Shown: positions 7,069-15,627, numbered from the stretch's first letter. The stretch is 64,000 nt of DNA from CAYPPK01 sp964412615 (GCA_964412615.1 CAYPPK010000003.1:12701-76700); one strand, 5' to 3'. Made by a program: numbers and translations. Notes: a model not told the origin generated them from the letters alone.

Positions 7069-7821
7069 TTGCGCTTGGCTATTGTGATTGTGGGGGAAGA
7101 CCCGGTGGTGCGGAAATTCGTGGAGCAAAAAAAGAAAAAGGCGAAAGAAGCCGGGATTGATATCCGCATTTATCCTTTTGCCGAAACTATTTCCACCAAC
7201 GAATTGCGCCAGCGCCTGAAGGAAATCGTGCATGAAGAAAATAATCAGGGGGTGATAGTTCAGCTGCCTTTGCCTTCCCAAATCAAGAGCCAATATATTT
7301 TAAATGCCGTGACTCCGGGAAAAGACATAGATATGCTTTCGGCCAAAGCGCTTGGCAATTTTGTGGTGGGCAGGAGCCCGATAATGTCGCCGGTGGCCGG
7401 AGCGATAAAAGCTTTTTTGGAGGAATATAAAATCGCCTACCAAGACAAACAAATCGCCGTTGTGGGAGCGGGAAATCTGGTGGGCAGGCCGGTAGCGCTT
7501 TGGCTTTTGTCTGAACATGCGACTTTCAGCATGATTACCAAAGAAACTCCGGATCCCGCTGCAATTTTGCGCTCGGCTGACATAATTATTTCCGGCATCG
7601 GGGTTTCCTGGTTTATAACCAAAGAAATGGTAAAAGAGGGAGCGGTAGTAATGGATGCCGGCACTTCGGAATCCGAGGGGAAATTGGTTGGCGACGTGGA
7701 TTTTGAAAATGTTTCTACCAAAGCGGCGTTTATAACCCCGGTTCCGGGGGGAATCGGACCGGTCACTATTGCCTTGCTTTTGAAAAATTTAATTACGCTT
7801 TATAAAGCAAATCTAAAATAA
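7069..7821 (+). CDS. folD: FolD: methylenetetrahydrofolate dehydrogenase/cyclohydrolase, N-terminus interrupted by TGA
   Basis: FolD interconverts methylene-, methenyl- and formyl-tetrahydrofolate in the cytoplasm. Visible motifs are KFVEQKKKKAKEAGI (catalytic Lys region), GVIVQLPLP, PGKDID, the NAD(P)-binding GAGNLVGRPVALWLL and ITPVPGGIGPVT. The family's usual N-terminal segment (start, ..KKLTEKISKEIK) is encoded in the same frame from ATG 6985, but codon 5 of that frame is TGA (6997-6999). The first start after the stop with homology is TTG at 7069, which would drop about 24 family-conserved residues. Either the draft sequence has an error or the gene uses a non-AUG start after the stop. 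The stop overlaps the next gene's start by 1 nt. Confidence 0.8.
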   Translation: MRLAIVIVGEDPVVRKFVEQKKKKAKEAGIDIRIYPFAETISTNELRQRLKEIVHEENNQGVIVQLPLPSQIKSQYILNAVTPGKDIDMLSAKALGNFVVGRSPIMSPVAGAIKAFLEEYKIAYQDKQIAVVGAGNLVGRPVALWLLSEHATFSMITKETPDPAAILRSADIIISGIGVSWFITKEMVKEGAVVMDAGTSESEGKLVGDVDFENVSTKAAFITPVPGGIGPVTIALLLKNLITLYKANLK

Positions 7822-8384
7822 TGGCTATTGATGTGGTTATTGTTGCCTGGCTAAATTCATGGGCGGGCATCAGCGAGAAGTTGGATATTTTTATTATTTT
7901 TTCGGCAATTTTTCTCTGGTACTGGATGATGGCCGCCGTTTTGGCTTTTCCAGTCGCGTCTTTGCTTCCCCGCTACCGTTTGTTTTTGCATCGGCATGTC
8001 AATTTATTTGTAACGGCTTTGGTTTCGGCTTTTGCGGCGCGATATGCGGTTACGGAAATAATTCGTTTTTTTTACAACCGTCCCCGTCCTTTTGAAGTAG
8101 CGGAACAAGTGGTGCAGCTGGTGGGTCATGCTGGCGGCGGCTCGTTTCCTTCCGGGCATGCCTCACTTGCTTTTGCCGTGGCCACGGCGGTTTTCTTTTA
8201 CTATCCCAAAACCGGCCTTATTTTTTTCGCGGCGGCAATTTTAATTGGTGTTAGCCGGGTGGCGGCTGGAGTTCATTGGCCGAGCGATATTTTAGGAGGA
8301 GCAATTGTAGGGGTTGCCAGCGCCTGGATTTTGCATAAAACATACCAAAAATGGCAGCAAAAAAGGACCGGAATTCGGTCCTAA
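7821..8384 (+). CDS. PAP2-family membrane phosphatase (undecaprenyl-PP phosphatase-like)
   Basis: A 187-aa polytopic protein with all three PAP2 motifs: RFFYNRPRP (a K-x6-RP variant), SFPSGH, and SRVAAGVHWPSD. The His residues of motifs 2 and 3 form and resolve the phospho-enzyme. About five or six membrane helices are expected, with the active site facing outward. The likely substrate is undecaprenyl diphosphate (BcrC type) or another lipid phosphate. It is translationally coupled to folD (TAATG overlap). Its stop overlaps the stop of the opposing small gene at 8381. Substrate choice cannot be fixed from sequence. Confidence 0.85.
   Translation: MAIDVVIVAWLNSWAGISEKLDIFIIFSAIFLWYWMMAAVLAFPVASLLPRYRLFLHRHVNLFVTALVSAFAARYAVTEIIRFFYNRPRPFEVAEQVVQLVGHAGGGSFPSGHASLAFAVATAVFFYYPKTGLIFFAAAILIGVSRVAAGVHWPSDILGGAIVGVASAWILHKTYQKWQQKRTGIRS
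8358..8382 (-). terminator. Intrinsic terminator for the minus-strand genes
   Basis: On the minus strand AGGACCG, loop AATTC, CGGTCCT is followed by TTTTTT. It lies at the end of the small membrane gene and inside the tail of the PAP2 gene. Confidence 0.8.
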
Positions 8385-8554
8385 CTCTTGTTTTGGTCTT
8401 TAGGGCACGGTTCAGCGGAACTGTCACAAGCTTGGTCGCTTTTTACTTTGGGTATAAGATCAGGAGGTTTGGCTAATTTTTTTTGATGAAGAGCGATTAG
8501 TTCTAGGATAGAAACTGCCACCAGCAGAAAAGACAAAATTAACACTATGGTCAT
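8381..8554 (-). CDS. Small single-span membrane protein (57 aa)
   Basis: A 57-codon ORF preceded by an excellent ribosome site (GGAGAAG about 6 nt before the ATG). The first ~22 residues are a hydrophobic helix (VLILSFLLVAVSILELIAL); the remainder is a polar, lysine-rich tail with two cysteines (QACDSSAEPC). It lies 57 nt downstream of the IscA/ErpA-type gene on the same strand and ends at a terminator, so it is probably in that operon. The family is unknown. The tail cysteines might bind metal or form a disulfide. Confidence 0.65.
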   Translation of the reverse strand: MTIVLILSFLLVAVSILELIALHQKKLAKPPDLIPKVKSDQACDSSAEPCPKDQNKS

Positions 8555-8611
8555 GTTCTTCTCCGGGAAGCTGATTATAAAGTAGCTGATTTTGGAATAT
8601 TTTTAAAGAGC

Positions 8612-8935
8612 TTAATCTCCATGAGACATACCACATCCGCAGGAAGATGGAACATTTGGGTTTTGAACAATAAATCCTTCAGTACCCAGGGCAGTGTCCA
8701 AAATACTATTGTTTAAATAACGATAGCTTTCCTCGTCAGTTACCACCCTGATTCCTCTGTCTTCAAATTCAAGATCGTGGGATCCAAATTCAGTATCAAA
8801 TTTAAGATCGTATTTAAATCCAGTACAGGAACAAGCAACGACTACTATGCGCAGGAAAGCGTTATCGCCTAAACAGTGTTCTGTTTTTAATTTTTGGATT
8901 TGCGCAGCGGCGTTTTCCGTAAGCTGAATGCTCAT
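8612..8935 (-). CDS. A-type iron-sulfur carrier (IscA/ErpA family)
   Basis: A 107-aa HesB-like protein. The three conserved cysteines are Cys37 (ACSCTGFKYDL), Cys99 and Cys101 (SSCGCG), which would bind a [Fe-S] cluster at the dimer interface. The family passes clusters to apo-proteins. No other ISC or SUF gene is in the window. A strong Shine-Dalgarno (GGAGGAAGTC) precedes the ATG, and a good promoter lies at 8959-8986. I cannot tell IscA, ErpA and SufA apart, so no symbol is given. Confidence 0.85.
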   Translation of the reverse strand: MSIQLTENAAAQIQKLKTEHCLGDNAFLRIVVVACSCTGFKYDLKFDTEFGSHDLEFEDRGIRVVTDEESYRYLNNSILDTALGTEGFIVQNPNVPSSCGCGMSHGD

Positions 8936-8958
8936 GACTTCCTCCAGGTTCTGGGAGC

Positions 8959-8986
8959 ATTATATGGCAAAATATAAAAAAATCAA
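8959..8986 (-). promoter_or_regulatory. Sigma-70-type promoter of the iron-sulfur carrier gene
   Basis: On the minus strand TTGATT (8986-8981), a 16-nt spacer, and TATAAT (8964-8959). It gives a leader of about 15 nt holding the Shine-Dalgarno sequence. Confidence 0.75.
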
Positions 8987-9037
8987 AAACAGCTTAAAGC
9001 TGTTACAGATGCTCCATACTTAAAATAGTTCGAACGC

Positions 9038-9180
9038 ATTTCGCCGCCTGCGGCGGCGAGGAAACCCCCCGCAAAAATGAACGGCTTCGCCGCGAACCGG
9101 ACAATTTCAAGTTTTTGAATGATTTAAGTATAAATCATTCCAGTAAATTTTTCAATGAAAAATGATTGAAAAATTTACTG
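9038..9180. repeat. Intergenic inverted repeats
   Basis: This stretch between opposing features has no convincing gene. It contains a GC-rich palindromic tract (CGCCGCCTGCGGCGGCG, near 9042-9058), of a kind also found inside genes of this window. It also contains a perfect 16-bp inverted repeat (9141-9156 with 9165-9180) around an 8-nt loop. The latter could be an operator or an RNA hairpin; no T-run follows on either strand. Confidence 0.5.
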
Positions 9181-9222
9181 CTTTGGCGGCAAATTCTTTT
9201 ATGAAAATACAATCTCAAAATT

Positions 9223-9262
9223 TGATAAAAAAGAAAGGAGCCGTACCCGTAGGTCGTGCTCC
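9223..9262 (-). terminator. Probable terminator after the 95-aa minus-strand gene
   Basis: On the minus strand GGAGC...ACC TACG GGT...GCTCC (9262-9237) with a 3x3 internal loop, followed by TTTCTTTTTTATC. It lies just past the stop at 9273. Confidence 0.6.
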
Positions 9263-9272
9263 TGTTGATGAG

Positions 9273-9560
9273 CTACGCAAGCTCGAAGGTGTAGGTTGGC
9301 GCTCGCTGGCTGAAACAACGGCCACCAGCCATCGGGTCGTCGAAGAGCATGCGCCACCCCTCCCTACCTGGATCGCTATGCCGAATGAGTGCGAACTCGG
9401 TCGTCTCTCCGGGATGGAGATTCAGGCTTTTGATTTCGATTTCCTGCGTAGGTGGGTGCCCGCCAGTCCCAACACGCCTGACGATGGCCTCGTCGATCAC
9501 TTCTCCCTTTTCGAGGATTTTGACTTTCATCCCCTTTGCAAGGTGCTGTTTGGTCGTCAT
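9273..9560 (-). CDS. Small protein of unknown function (95 aa)
   Basis: The strand is decided by the ribosome site: AAAGGAGGTCG stands 3 nt before the ATG, and a terminator follows the stop. The opposite-strand ORF over the same region has neither. The protein starts MTTKQHLAKGMKVKILEKGE and is rich in beta-forming residues. It may be a small barrel (KVKILEKGEVIDEAIVRRV) like KOW or SH3 folds, but no family is recognised. A short palindrome in its leader (9586-9602) may be an operator. Confidence 0.65.
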   Translation of the reverse strand: MTTKQHLAKGMKVKILEKGEVIDEAIVRRVGTGGHPPTQEIEIKSLNLHPGETTEFALIRHSDPGREGWRMLFDDPMAGGRCFSQRAPTYTFELA

Positions 9561-9585
9561 TACGACCTCCTTTCTTTGGATTTAT

Positions 9586-9602
9586 CTGGAATTTCCAGAT
9601 TG
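9586..9602. promoter_or_regulatory. 17-bp palindrome in the leader of the 95-aa gene
   Basis: ATCTGGAA T TTCCAGAT: perfect 8-bp arms around one base, about 25 nt upstream of the minus-strand start. It is a possible operator. The remaining ~220 nt up to the tRNA hold a weak hairpin (CAAGAGG...CCTCTTG, 9637-9663) and no gene. Confidence 0.4.
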
Positions 9603-9823
9603 TGAGTTATATTGCCGCAATTAAGTCTAAAACACAAGAGGTGGTAGTTTTCCGCCTCTTGACCAAAAAATTCATTTTGAAAAATTTTTCTTTTCTGCTT
9701 CTAATGGAATCGGGAATTTCTTTAAAGAAAGGGAAACTTCTGCTCGATTCCGCCCTCCCAGTATTATATTCGGGCAAGTGGCGGGGCTACGGCTAGCGGG
9801 CAAAATTCCTGAAAGTTTGGTAT

Positions 9824-9910
9824 TGGTGGGCGAGGTGGGATTCGAACCCACACGGGATTGCTCCCAAAGGTTTTTGAGACCTTCGCGTAAACCAGTTCCG
9901 CCACTCGCCC
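9824..9910 (-). tRNA. tRNA-Leu (anticodon CAA)
   Basis: A class II tRNA of 87 nt with encoded CCA. Acceptor stem GGGCGAG/CTCGCCC, D-arm, anticodon stem AAGGT/ACCTT with loop CTCAAAA (anticodon CAA, reads UUG), a long variable arm GGGAGCAATCCC, and T-arm GTGGGTTCGAATCCCAC. Discriminator A73 fits leucine. Confidence 0.95.
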
Positions 9911-9985
9911 ATAAAACTATTTTACCTCAAATTAAGGCAATTTTCAATTGATTTTTTCGGCTAAATTATTTAAAGTAGAAGGACA

Positions 9986-10762
9986 ATGGCACGTATTATT
10001 TCAGTCTGCAATCAAAAGGGCGGAGTTGGAAAATCTACTTCCGCCAAAAATATTAGTGCGTTTCTTGCCGCTATGGGCAAAAAAGTGCTTTTGGTAGATA
10101 TGGACCCGCAAGCCAATTCTACTTCCGGAATTGGCATTAATCCTCGCAAGCTGGAAAAGAGCATTTATCATACCTTGATCGGCAAAGCCACGGCCGAGGA
10201 AGTAATAAAGAAAACTCCATTATTTTCCGTGGATTTGCTGCCATCTTCCGCTGCCTTGGCCGGGGCGGCCATTGAATTGGTTGACACTAAACATAGAGAG
10301 TTTAAACTGAAAGAGGTATTGGAGCCGATTCGGAAAAAGTATGATTTTATCATCATTGATTCTCCTCCTAGTTTGGGCCTTTTGACCCTGAATGCGCTGA
10401 CGGCCTCCAGTAAAGCTATTATTCCGGTGCAGTGCGAATATTACGCGCTGGAAGGTTTGGCTGACTTGTTGCGCACCATCCAGCTCATTAATACCAATTT
10501 AAAAACCAGAATTGCCGTCATGGGGGCTTTGCTTACCTTATATGACCGCAAATCCCGTTTGCACCGGGCGGTGGCCAAAGAAATCAAACGCAAATTTCCC
10601 GGGTACGTTTTTGAAGCAGTAATTCCGCGCAATATCAGCTTGGCCGAAGCGCCTTCTTTTGGGAAAACCATCCTGCAGTACGATCCTTATTCGCATGGCG
10701 CCAAAGCTTACCGGCAATTGGCAGAAGAAATTTTAAAAATGGAAGGACTTAGGAAAATATGA
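9986..10762 (+). CDS. parA: ParA/Soj chromosome-partitioning ATPase
   Basis: A 258-aa ParA-family ATPase with the deviant Walker A motif KGGVGKST (residues 11-18), DMDPQANST and the Walker B segment IIDSPPSLG. ParA forms ATP-dependent dimers on DNA and moves ParB-parS complexes during segregation. It has no N-terminal DNA-binding extension, like chromosomal Soj. AGAAGGA precedes the ATG closely. It overlaps parB by 4 nt (ATGA), so the two are translated together. No ParS-like 16-bp palindrome was noticed nearby. Confidence 0.95.
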   Translation: MARIISVCNQKGGVGKSTSAKNISAFLAAMGKKVLLVDMDPQANSTSGIGINPRKLEKSIYHTLIGKATAEEVIKKTPLFSVDLLPSSAALAGAAIELVDTKHREFKLKEVLEPIRKKYDFIIIDSPPSLGLLTLNALTASSKAIIPVQCEYYALEGLADLLRTIQLINTNLKTRIAVMGALLTLYDRKSRLHRAVAKEIKRKFPGYVFEAVIPRNISLAEAPSFGKTILQYDPYSHGAKAYRQLAEEILKMEGLRKI

Positions 10763-11742
10763 GTGATCCTTTGGGCAAAGGACTTGAATCTTTAATTCCC
10801 GATAAAAAACCGGAAGAAATTCCGGAGATTTTGCCTATGGAAGAAGCCAAACCATCTCCGCTGGCTGCCGTCAGCGCCGTTCCGGCCCGGACTTACCAAG
10901 ATCATTTTACGCCCCGCCGGTCTGATTCCATCTTTTGGATTGAAATTGAAAAAATAGAAACCAATCCTTACCAGCCGCGCCGGGAATTTGACAATGAAGC
11001 GCTGAAGGACCTGGCAAGTTCCATCCGTGAACACGGAGTATTGCAGCCGATCTTGGTTACCAAACGGGAAATTGAGACGCCTACCGGATTGGATGTTCGC
11101 TATCAACTGATCGCGGGAGAAAGAAGATGGCGGGCGGCTAAAATTGCCGGCCTTTCGCAGATCCCGGCCATTATCAGGCGCGGAGTTCCGGACGACCGGA
11201 TAAAATTGGAACTGGCCTTAATTGAAAATGTGCAAAGAGAGGATTTGAATGCCATGGAGCGGGCGCGGGCTTACAAACAACTGGTGGATGAGTTTCATTT
11301 GGTGCAAAGGGAAATCGGCGAGCGCATCGGCAAATCGCGCGAACTCATTGCCAATACCCTGCGGCTTTTAACTTTGCCCGCAGAAATCCAGGAATCCTTG
11401 CAGACCGGCCGTATTACCGAAGGGCATGCGCGGGCCGTGCTTATGGCCGGGGATGACCAGACCAAACAATACGAAGTTTATAAAGCCATCTTGTCTGACC
11501 GCCTGAACGTGCGCGAGGCGGAAAATAAAGCGCGCCAGGTGACCGGCAAGATTTTTACTCCGCGCAAAAGACCGGCCCAGCCCCATGATCCGGAAATGCG
11601 CGAATGGCAAAACCGCTTGCAGGAGAAGCTGGGCACTAAAGTCATGCTGCAAAAAATCGGGGAACGAGGGAAAATCGTGGTAGAATTTTATTCCGACGAA
11701 GAACTGCGCGGAATTCTAGGCAAATTGATAAAAGAAATGTAG
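10759..11742 (+). CDS. parB: ParB/Spo0J centromere-binding protein
   Basis: 327 residues. A variable N-terminus precedes the ParB/Srx CTPase domain (NPYQPRREF, IREHGVLQPILV, the GERRWRA motif), the helix-turn-helix domain (IGERIGKSRELIANTLRLL) and a short C-terminal dimerisation segment. ParB binds parS and loads as a CTP clamp; it stimulates ParA. Translation is coupled to parA. The gene converges on relA/spoT with only 14 nt between stops. Confidence 0.95.
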   Translation: MSDPLGKGLESLIPDKKPEEIPEILPMEEAKPSPLAAVSAVPARTYQDHFTPRRSDSIFWIEIEKIETNPYQPRREFDNEALKDLASSIREHGVLQPILVTKREIETPTGLDVRYQLIAGERRWRAAKIAGLSQIPAIIRRGVPDDRIKLELALIENVQREDLNAMERARAYKQLVDEFHLVQREIGERIGKSRELIANTLRLLTLPAEIQESLQTGRITEGHARAVLMAGDDQTKQYEVYKAILSDRLNVREAENKARQVTGKIFTPRKRPAQPHDPEMREWQNRLQEKLGTKVMLQKIGERGKIVVEFYSDEELRGILGKLIKEM

Positions 11743-11756
11743 TTAAAGGCGCGGGA

Positions 11757-13478
11757 TCAGAGCAATTTGTACCCCACTTCTTCTACTCCCTTAACTTCTT
11801 TGAGTTTAACCATGGTTTTCTCCAATTCCTGGCGGTTTTTAAACGGCGCTTGAATAATAACCAGAGGGAAACTGCGGTGTTTGGTATCCATGGCAATATT
11901 TTTAATATGAATCTTGCTGCGGGCAAAGACATTTGACACGTCGCGCAGAAGCCCGATGCGCTCATGCACCACCAAGCGCAATTCCGTCATTTCGCCGCCG
12001 GGCTTATCAAAAATTTTTTCTTCCCAAATTTTTTTAAGAAAAGAAGCTACTTTCTGGCGGGCCTGCGGGCTTTTCATAAAGCTCAACCAATCGCGGTTGG
12101 GCTTTTTATTTTTCTGAGTGATAATTTGCACCAGATCTCCGCTTTTCAGAACATGATTTAAAGGAACCATTTTGCCGTTCACTTTGGCACCCGAGGCGGC
12201 ATTTCCTATATCGCTGTGGATGTGATAAGCAAAGTCAACCGGCGTTGCGCCCTCGGGCAAATCAATCACATCGCCTTTGGGAGTTAAGACAAAAATCCGG
12301 TTTTTAAAAAAATCAATTTTTAGGGAATCCAGAAATTCGTCCGGCTTTTCAAATTCTTTCTGCCATTCGCGAAGCTGTTGGATCCACAAGAGATCTCGGC
12401 GGGGAGCAAAAGAAGGATTGCGTTTGGCATAGTTTTCTTGGCCTTTATTTTCCGCGTAAGCCCAATGGGCGGCAATACCGTTTTCCGCTTCTTCGTGCAT
12501 TTCTCGGGTGCGGATTTGAAATTCCACGGTGCGGCCTTCCGGCCCAAACACGGTGGTATGAAGCGAGCGATAACCATTGGGCTTGGGCAAAGCGATATAG
12601 TCTTTCACTAAGCCAGGCCTTGGCTTCCAGAGTTTGTGAACAACTCCCAAAGCCGAATAACAATCTTCTACGCTGCCCACAATTAGGCGCAAAGCTACCA
12701 AATCAAAAACCCGGTCAATGTCCATATCATACTTGAGCAATTTTTGATAAAGAGAATAATAATGTTTGGCGCGGGCGTGAATGTCATAAAATTTGATTTT
12801 TTCTTTGGCAAGTTCTTCGCTGACAATCGGTTTTAAACGCTCCACGTAAGAACGCCGGGGCTGAAAGCGGTCTTTTAGGGTGCGCATAATCCAGTCGTGT
12901 TCCTTGGGATAAACAAAAGGAAAAGACAAATCTTCCAATTGGCCTTTTAATTCGCCGATACCTAAGCGGTACGCCAAAGGCGCGTAAATTTCCAGAGTTT
13001 CCAAGGCGACTCGTTTTCTTTTTTCCGCTTCTACATATTGCAAAGTTTCCATGTTGTGCAGCCGATCCACCAGTTTCAGAAGAACAATGCGCAAGTCCTG
13101 GGCAATAGCCAAAAACATTTTGCGCAGACTTTCGGCGGTGCGTTCCGTGCCGCGATAGCGGATTTTATCCAGCTTGGTTACGCCGGCTACCAGAAAAGCA
13201 ATTTCTTCTCCAAATTCTTTTTTAAGATTTTCAATGGAGAAATCGGTATCTTCGCAAGTATCATGCAGCAAAGCAGCCGCTAGAGTTGGAGCATCAACAT
13301 GCAATTCGGCGAGGCGGGCTGCTATAGCTAAGGGGTGAGCTAAGAAAGGCTCGCCGGATTTTCGCCTCTGCCCGGAATGGGCTTGGGCGGCAAAATTATA
13401 GGCTTTTTTAACCAAGCTCAAATCCGCTTCGTCGCGTCCCTGTTTTTTTATTTTTTCGCAAAGTTCGGCTATAGTCAT
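11757..13478 (-). CDS. RelA/SpoT-type (p)ppGpp synthetase/hydrolase
   Basis: A 573-aa bifunctional-type RSH protein, shorter than the ~700-740 aa of E. coli or Bacillus enzymes. In order: HD hydrolase domain (HSGQRRKSGEPFLAHPLA, LLHDTCEDT, VKLVDRLHNM-like), synthetase domain (YSLYQKLLKYDM, PNGYRSLHTT, EFQIRTREMHEEAENGIAAHW), TGS domain (FVLTPKGDVIDLP) and a C-terminal ACT domain. The zinc-finger region is lacking. It makes and degrades the stringent-response alarmone. The ATG at 13478 gives the conserved start of the HD domain. It is probably in a minus-strand group with topA, dprA and mfd, but a terminator lies between topA and this gene. Confidence 0.92.
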   Translation of the reverse strand: MTIAELCEKIKKQGRDEADLSLVKKAYNFAAQAHSGQRRKSGEPFLAHPLAIAARLAELHVDAPTLAAALLHDTCEDTDFSIENLKKEFGEEIAFLVAGVTKLDKIRYRGTERTAESLRKMFLAIAQDLRIVLLKLVDRLHNMETLQYVEAEKRKRVALETLEIYAPLAYRLGIGELKGQLEDLSFPFVYPKEHDWIMRTLKDRFQPRRSYVERLKPIVSEELAKEKIKFYDIHARAKHYYSLYQKLLKYDMDIDRVFDLVALRLIVGSVEDCYSALGVVHKLWKPRPGLVKDYIALPKPNGYRSLHTTVFGPEGRTVEFQIRTREMHEEAENGIAAHWAYAENKGQENYAKRNPSFAPRRDLLWIQQLREWQKEFEKPDEFLDSLKIDFFKNRIFVLTPKGDVIDLPEGATPVDFAYHIHSDIGNAASGAKVNGKMVPLNHVLKSGDLVQIITQKNKKPNRDWLSFMKSPQARQKVASFLKKIWEEKIFDKPGGEMTELRLVVHERIGLLRDVSNVFARSKIHIKNIAMDTKHRSFPLVIIQAPFKNRQELEKTMVKLKEVKGVEEVGYKLL

Positions 13479-13542
13479 GCTGCGGTGTTAGGGGGATAGT
13501 AACGGTATTGTAGGAGAAAGAGAGCGCTTTTTCAATGAATCA

Positions 13543-13567
13543 AAAAAGCGCCGAGATGGCGCTTTTT
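13543..13567 (-). terminator. Intrinsic terminator after topA
   Basis: AAAAAGCGCC, loop ATCTC, GGCGCTTTTTT on the minus strand. It overlaps the topA stop codon and separates topA from relA/spoT. Confidence 0.85.
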
Positions 13568-15620
13568 AATCAGCATTTTCTTGGTCTTTTTTTCGTGGAT
13601 CTTGCCAGGCGGCATAATCACAGGCGGGATAGCGTGAACAGCCAAAGAAAATTTTGCCTCGTTTGCTTCTTCTGACTACAATATCGCCTTCTTGGCATTT
13701 GGGACATTTCATATCAATTTTTTCCGGTTCGGTTTTGATGGCTTTGGTATTTTTGCATTCGGGAAATCCGCTGCAAGCCAAAAATTTGCCAAATCTCCCC
13801 AATTTTATCACCATGGGCTTGCCGCATTTTTCACAAACCTCGTCGGTGGGTTCGGCTACGATATGTTTTTGCACTTCTTCGTATTTATCCGCCAAATTTT
13901 TGGCAAAAGGCTCATAAAATTCTCGGATAACCGGCTGCCAGGCAGTTGCCCCTTCGGCAATTTCATCCAATTCCTCTTCCATTTTGGCGGTGAAGGTTAC
14001 ATCAACAATAGTAGGGAAATGTTCTACCAGCAGATCATTTACCAAAAAGCCGGTTTCGGTAGGTTTGAGATATCGGCGTTCGTAGCGCTCCACATAACCG
14101 CGATCCTGGATGGTGGAAATAATGGGAGCATAAGTGGAAGGACGGCCGATGCCGTGTTTTTCCAGAATTTTTACCAGGGAAGCTTCCGTATAACGGGGCG
14201 GCGGCTGGGTAAAATGCTGATTTGGTTTGAGTTCTAGCAAATTTAATTTTTCTTCGGGTTCCAATTCAGGCAAAGTAACTTCGGCAAATTTAGCGGGATA
14301 AATTTTAAGAAAACCGTCAAATTTCATTATTTGTCCGTTGGCTCGGAAAATATAATTTTTGGCCGCAATATCAACCGCGGTGTTGTCAAAAATAGCTTGC
14401 GGCATTTGAGTTGCCAAAAATCGGCGCCAAATAAGATCATATAAACGGTATTGTCTCCGGTCTAAAAACTGCACAACCGATTCGGGCGTGCGCCAGGGGT
14501 CAGTGGGGCGGATGGCTTCATGCGCTTCCTGCGCGCCTTTGGTTTTGGTTTTAAAACGGCGCGGAGTGGACAGGGCATAATTTGGGCCGACTTCTTTATT
14601 TAGAAATTCTTGGGCCAGGCGCAAGGATTCTGCGCTTAAATTTAAAGAATCGGTGCGCATATAAGTAATAAGACCAACAGGTCCTTCACCCAATTCCATG
14701 CCTTCATAAAGCTGCTGGGCCAAGCGCATGGTTTGCTTGGCCGAAAAACCTAGTCGGCGAAAAGCTTCTTGCTGCAGAGTCGAGGTGGTAAAAGGGGCGG
14801 GAGGGTTTTTAGCCACGGCTTTCTTTTCTACACCAGCAACTTCCCAGTCCGCTTCGGCAAGATCTGTTACGATTTTTTCGGCCTCAGTTTTATTTTTTAC
14901 GGCAAATTTGTCTAAGGACTGGCCGTCATATTTGGCCAGCGAAGCGGTAAATTCCTGCTTTTGATTTTGCGGCTGCAGCAAAGCTTCCAGGCTCCAATAT
15001 TCTTCCGGTTTGAATTCTTGAATTTCGCGCTCCCGCTCCACCACCAAACGCACGGCTACCGACTGCACCCGGCCGGCCGAAAGCCCGCGGTATACTTTTT
15101 TCCATAAAAAAGGAGAAAGCTTGTAGCCTACCAAGCGATCTAAAATACGCCGAGCTTGCTGAGCATCCACCAGCTTCATATCTATATTACGGGGACGGGA
15201 AAGCGCTTCCTCAATGGCTTGTTTGGTAATTTCGTGGAAAACGATCCTTTCAATATTTTTATCTTTTGCCTTTTGCCGCTTTTGGCGAGCCTCGCCTGCG
15301 GCAGAATTTTTTACATCATTCAGTCCCAAGGCCTGGACCAGATGCCAAGCAATGGCTTCCCCTTCGCGATCCTCGTCGGTAGCCAGAATTATTTTCCCTG
15401 CTTTACCGGCTTCGCTTTTCAGTTTTTTTACCGTGGGATTGGCTTTGCGGGGGATCACATACTGCGGCTCAAAATTGTTTTCCACGTCTACGCCCAGTTT
15501 GGAAGTTGGCAAGTCACGGATATGACCGAAAGAAGACTCCACCACAAAATCGCTCCCGAGAAAGCGGGAGATGGTGCGGGCCTTGGTAGGCGACTCTACG
15601 ATTACTAAATTTTTCGGCAT
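13566..15620 (-). CDS. topA: DNA topoisomerase I
   Basis: A 684-aa type IA topoisomerase that relaxes negative supercoils. The Toprim domain starts at once (VIVESPTKA, then ATDEDREGEAIAWH). The catalytic tyrosine is Tyr320 in GLITYMRTDS. Two C-terminal zinc ribbons follow (CEKCGKP..C..C and CPKCQEG..C..C); E. coli has three. After the Toprim part, about residues 105-125, is an extra basic stretch (SAAGEARQKRQKAKDK) that seems to be an in-frame GC-rich repeat insertion. The start is 7 nt from the dprA stop, so the genes form an operon. Confidence 0.95.
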   Translation of the reverse strand: MPKNLVIVESPTKARTISRFLGSDFVVESSFGHIRDLPTSKLGVDVENNFEPQYVIPRKANPTVKKLKSEAGKAGKIILATDEDREGEAIAWHLVQALGLNDVKNSAAGEARQKRQKAKDKNIERIVFHEITKQAIEEALSRPRNIDMKLVDAQQARRILDRLVGYKLSPFLWKKVYRGLSAGRVQSVAVRLVVEREREIQEFKPEEYWSLEALLQPQNQKQEFTASLAKYDGQSLDKFAVKNKTEAEKIVTDLAEADWEVAGVEKKAVAKNPPAPFTTSTLQQEAFRRLGFSAKQTMRLAQQLYEGMELGEGPVGLITYMRTDSLNLSAESLRLAQEFLNKEVGPNYALSTPRRFKTKTKGAQEAHEAIRPTDPWRTPESVVQFLDRRQYRLYDLIWRRFLATQMPQAIFDNTAVDIAAKNYIFRANGQIMKFDGFLKIYPAKFAEVTLPELEPEEKLNLLELKPNQHFTQPPPRYTEASLVKILEKHGIGRPSTYAPIISTIQDRGYVERYERRYLKPTETGFLVNDLLVEHFPTIVDVTFTAKMEEELDEIAEGATAWQPVIREFYEPFAKNLADKYEEVQKHIVAEPTDEVCEKCGKPMVIKLGRFGKFLACSGFPECKNTKAIKTEPEKIDMKCPKCQEGDIVVRRSKRGKIFFGCSRYPACDYAAWQDPRKKDQENAD

Positions 15621-15627
15621 TCGGTTT

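Noticed and set aside
6985..7071. Recoded TGA (Gly) as in Gracilibacteria/Absconditabacteria
   Set aside because: TGA ends several genes here (parA, rpsL, yqeY) in ATGA overlaps with the next gene, so it works as a stop; the folD TGA is an exception, not a code change.
9162..9605. 147-aa plus-strand ORF
   Set aside because: It is antisense to the 95-aa minus-strand gene, which has a strong Shine-Dalgarno and a terminator; the plus ORF has neither and no protein-like features.
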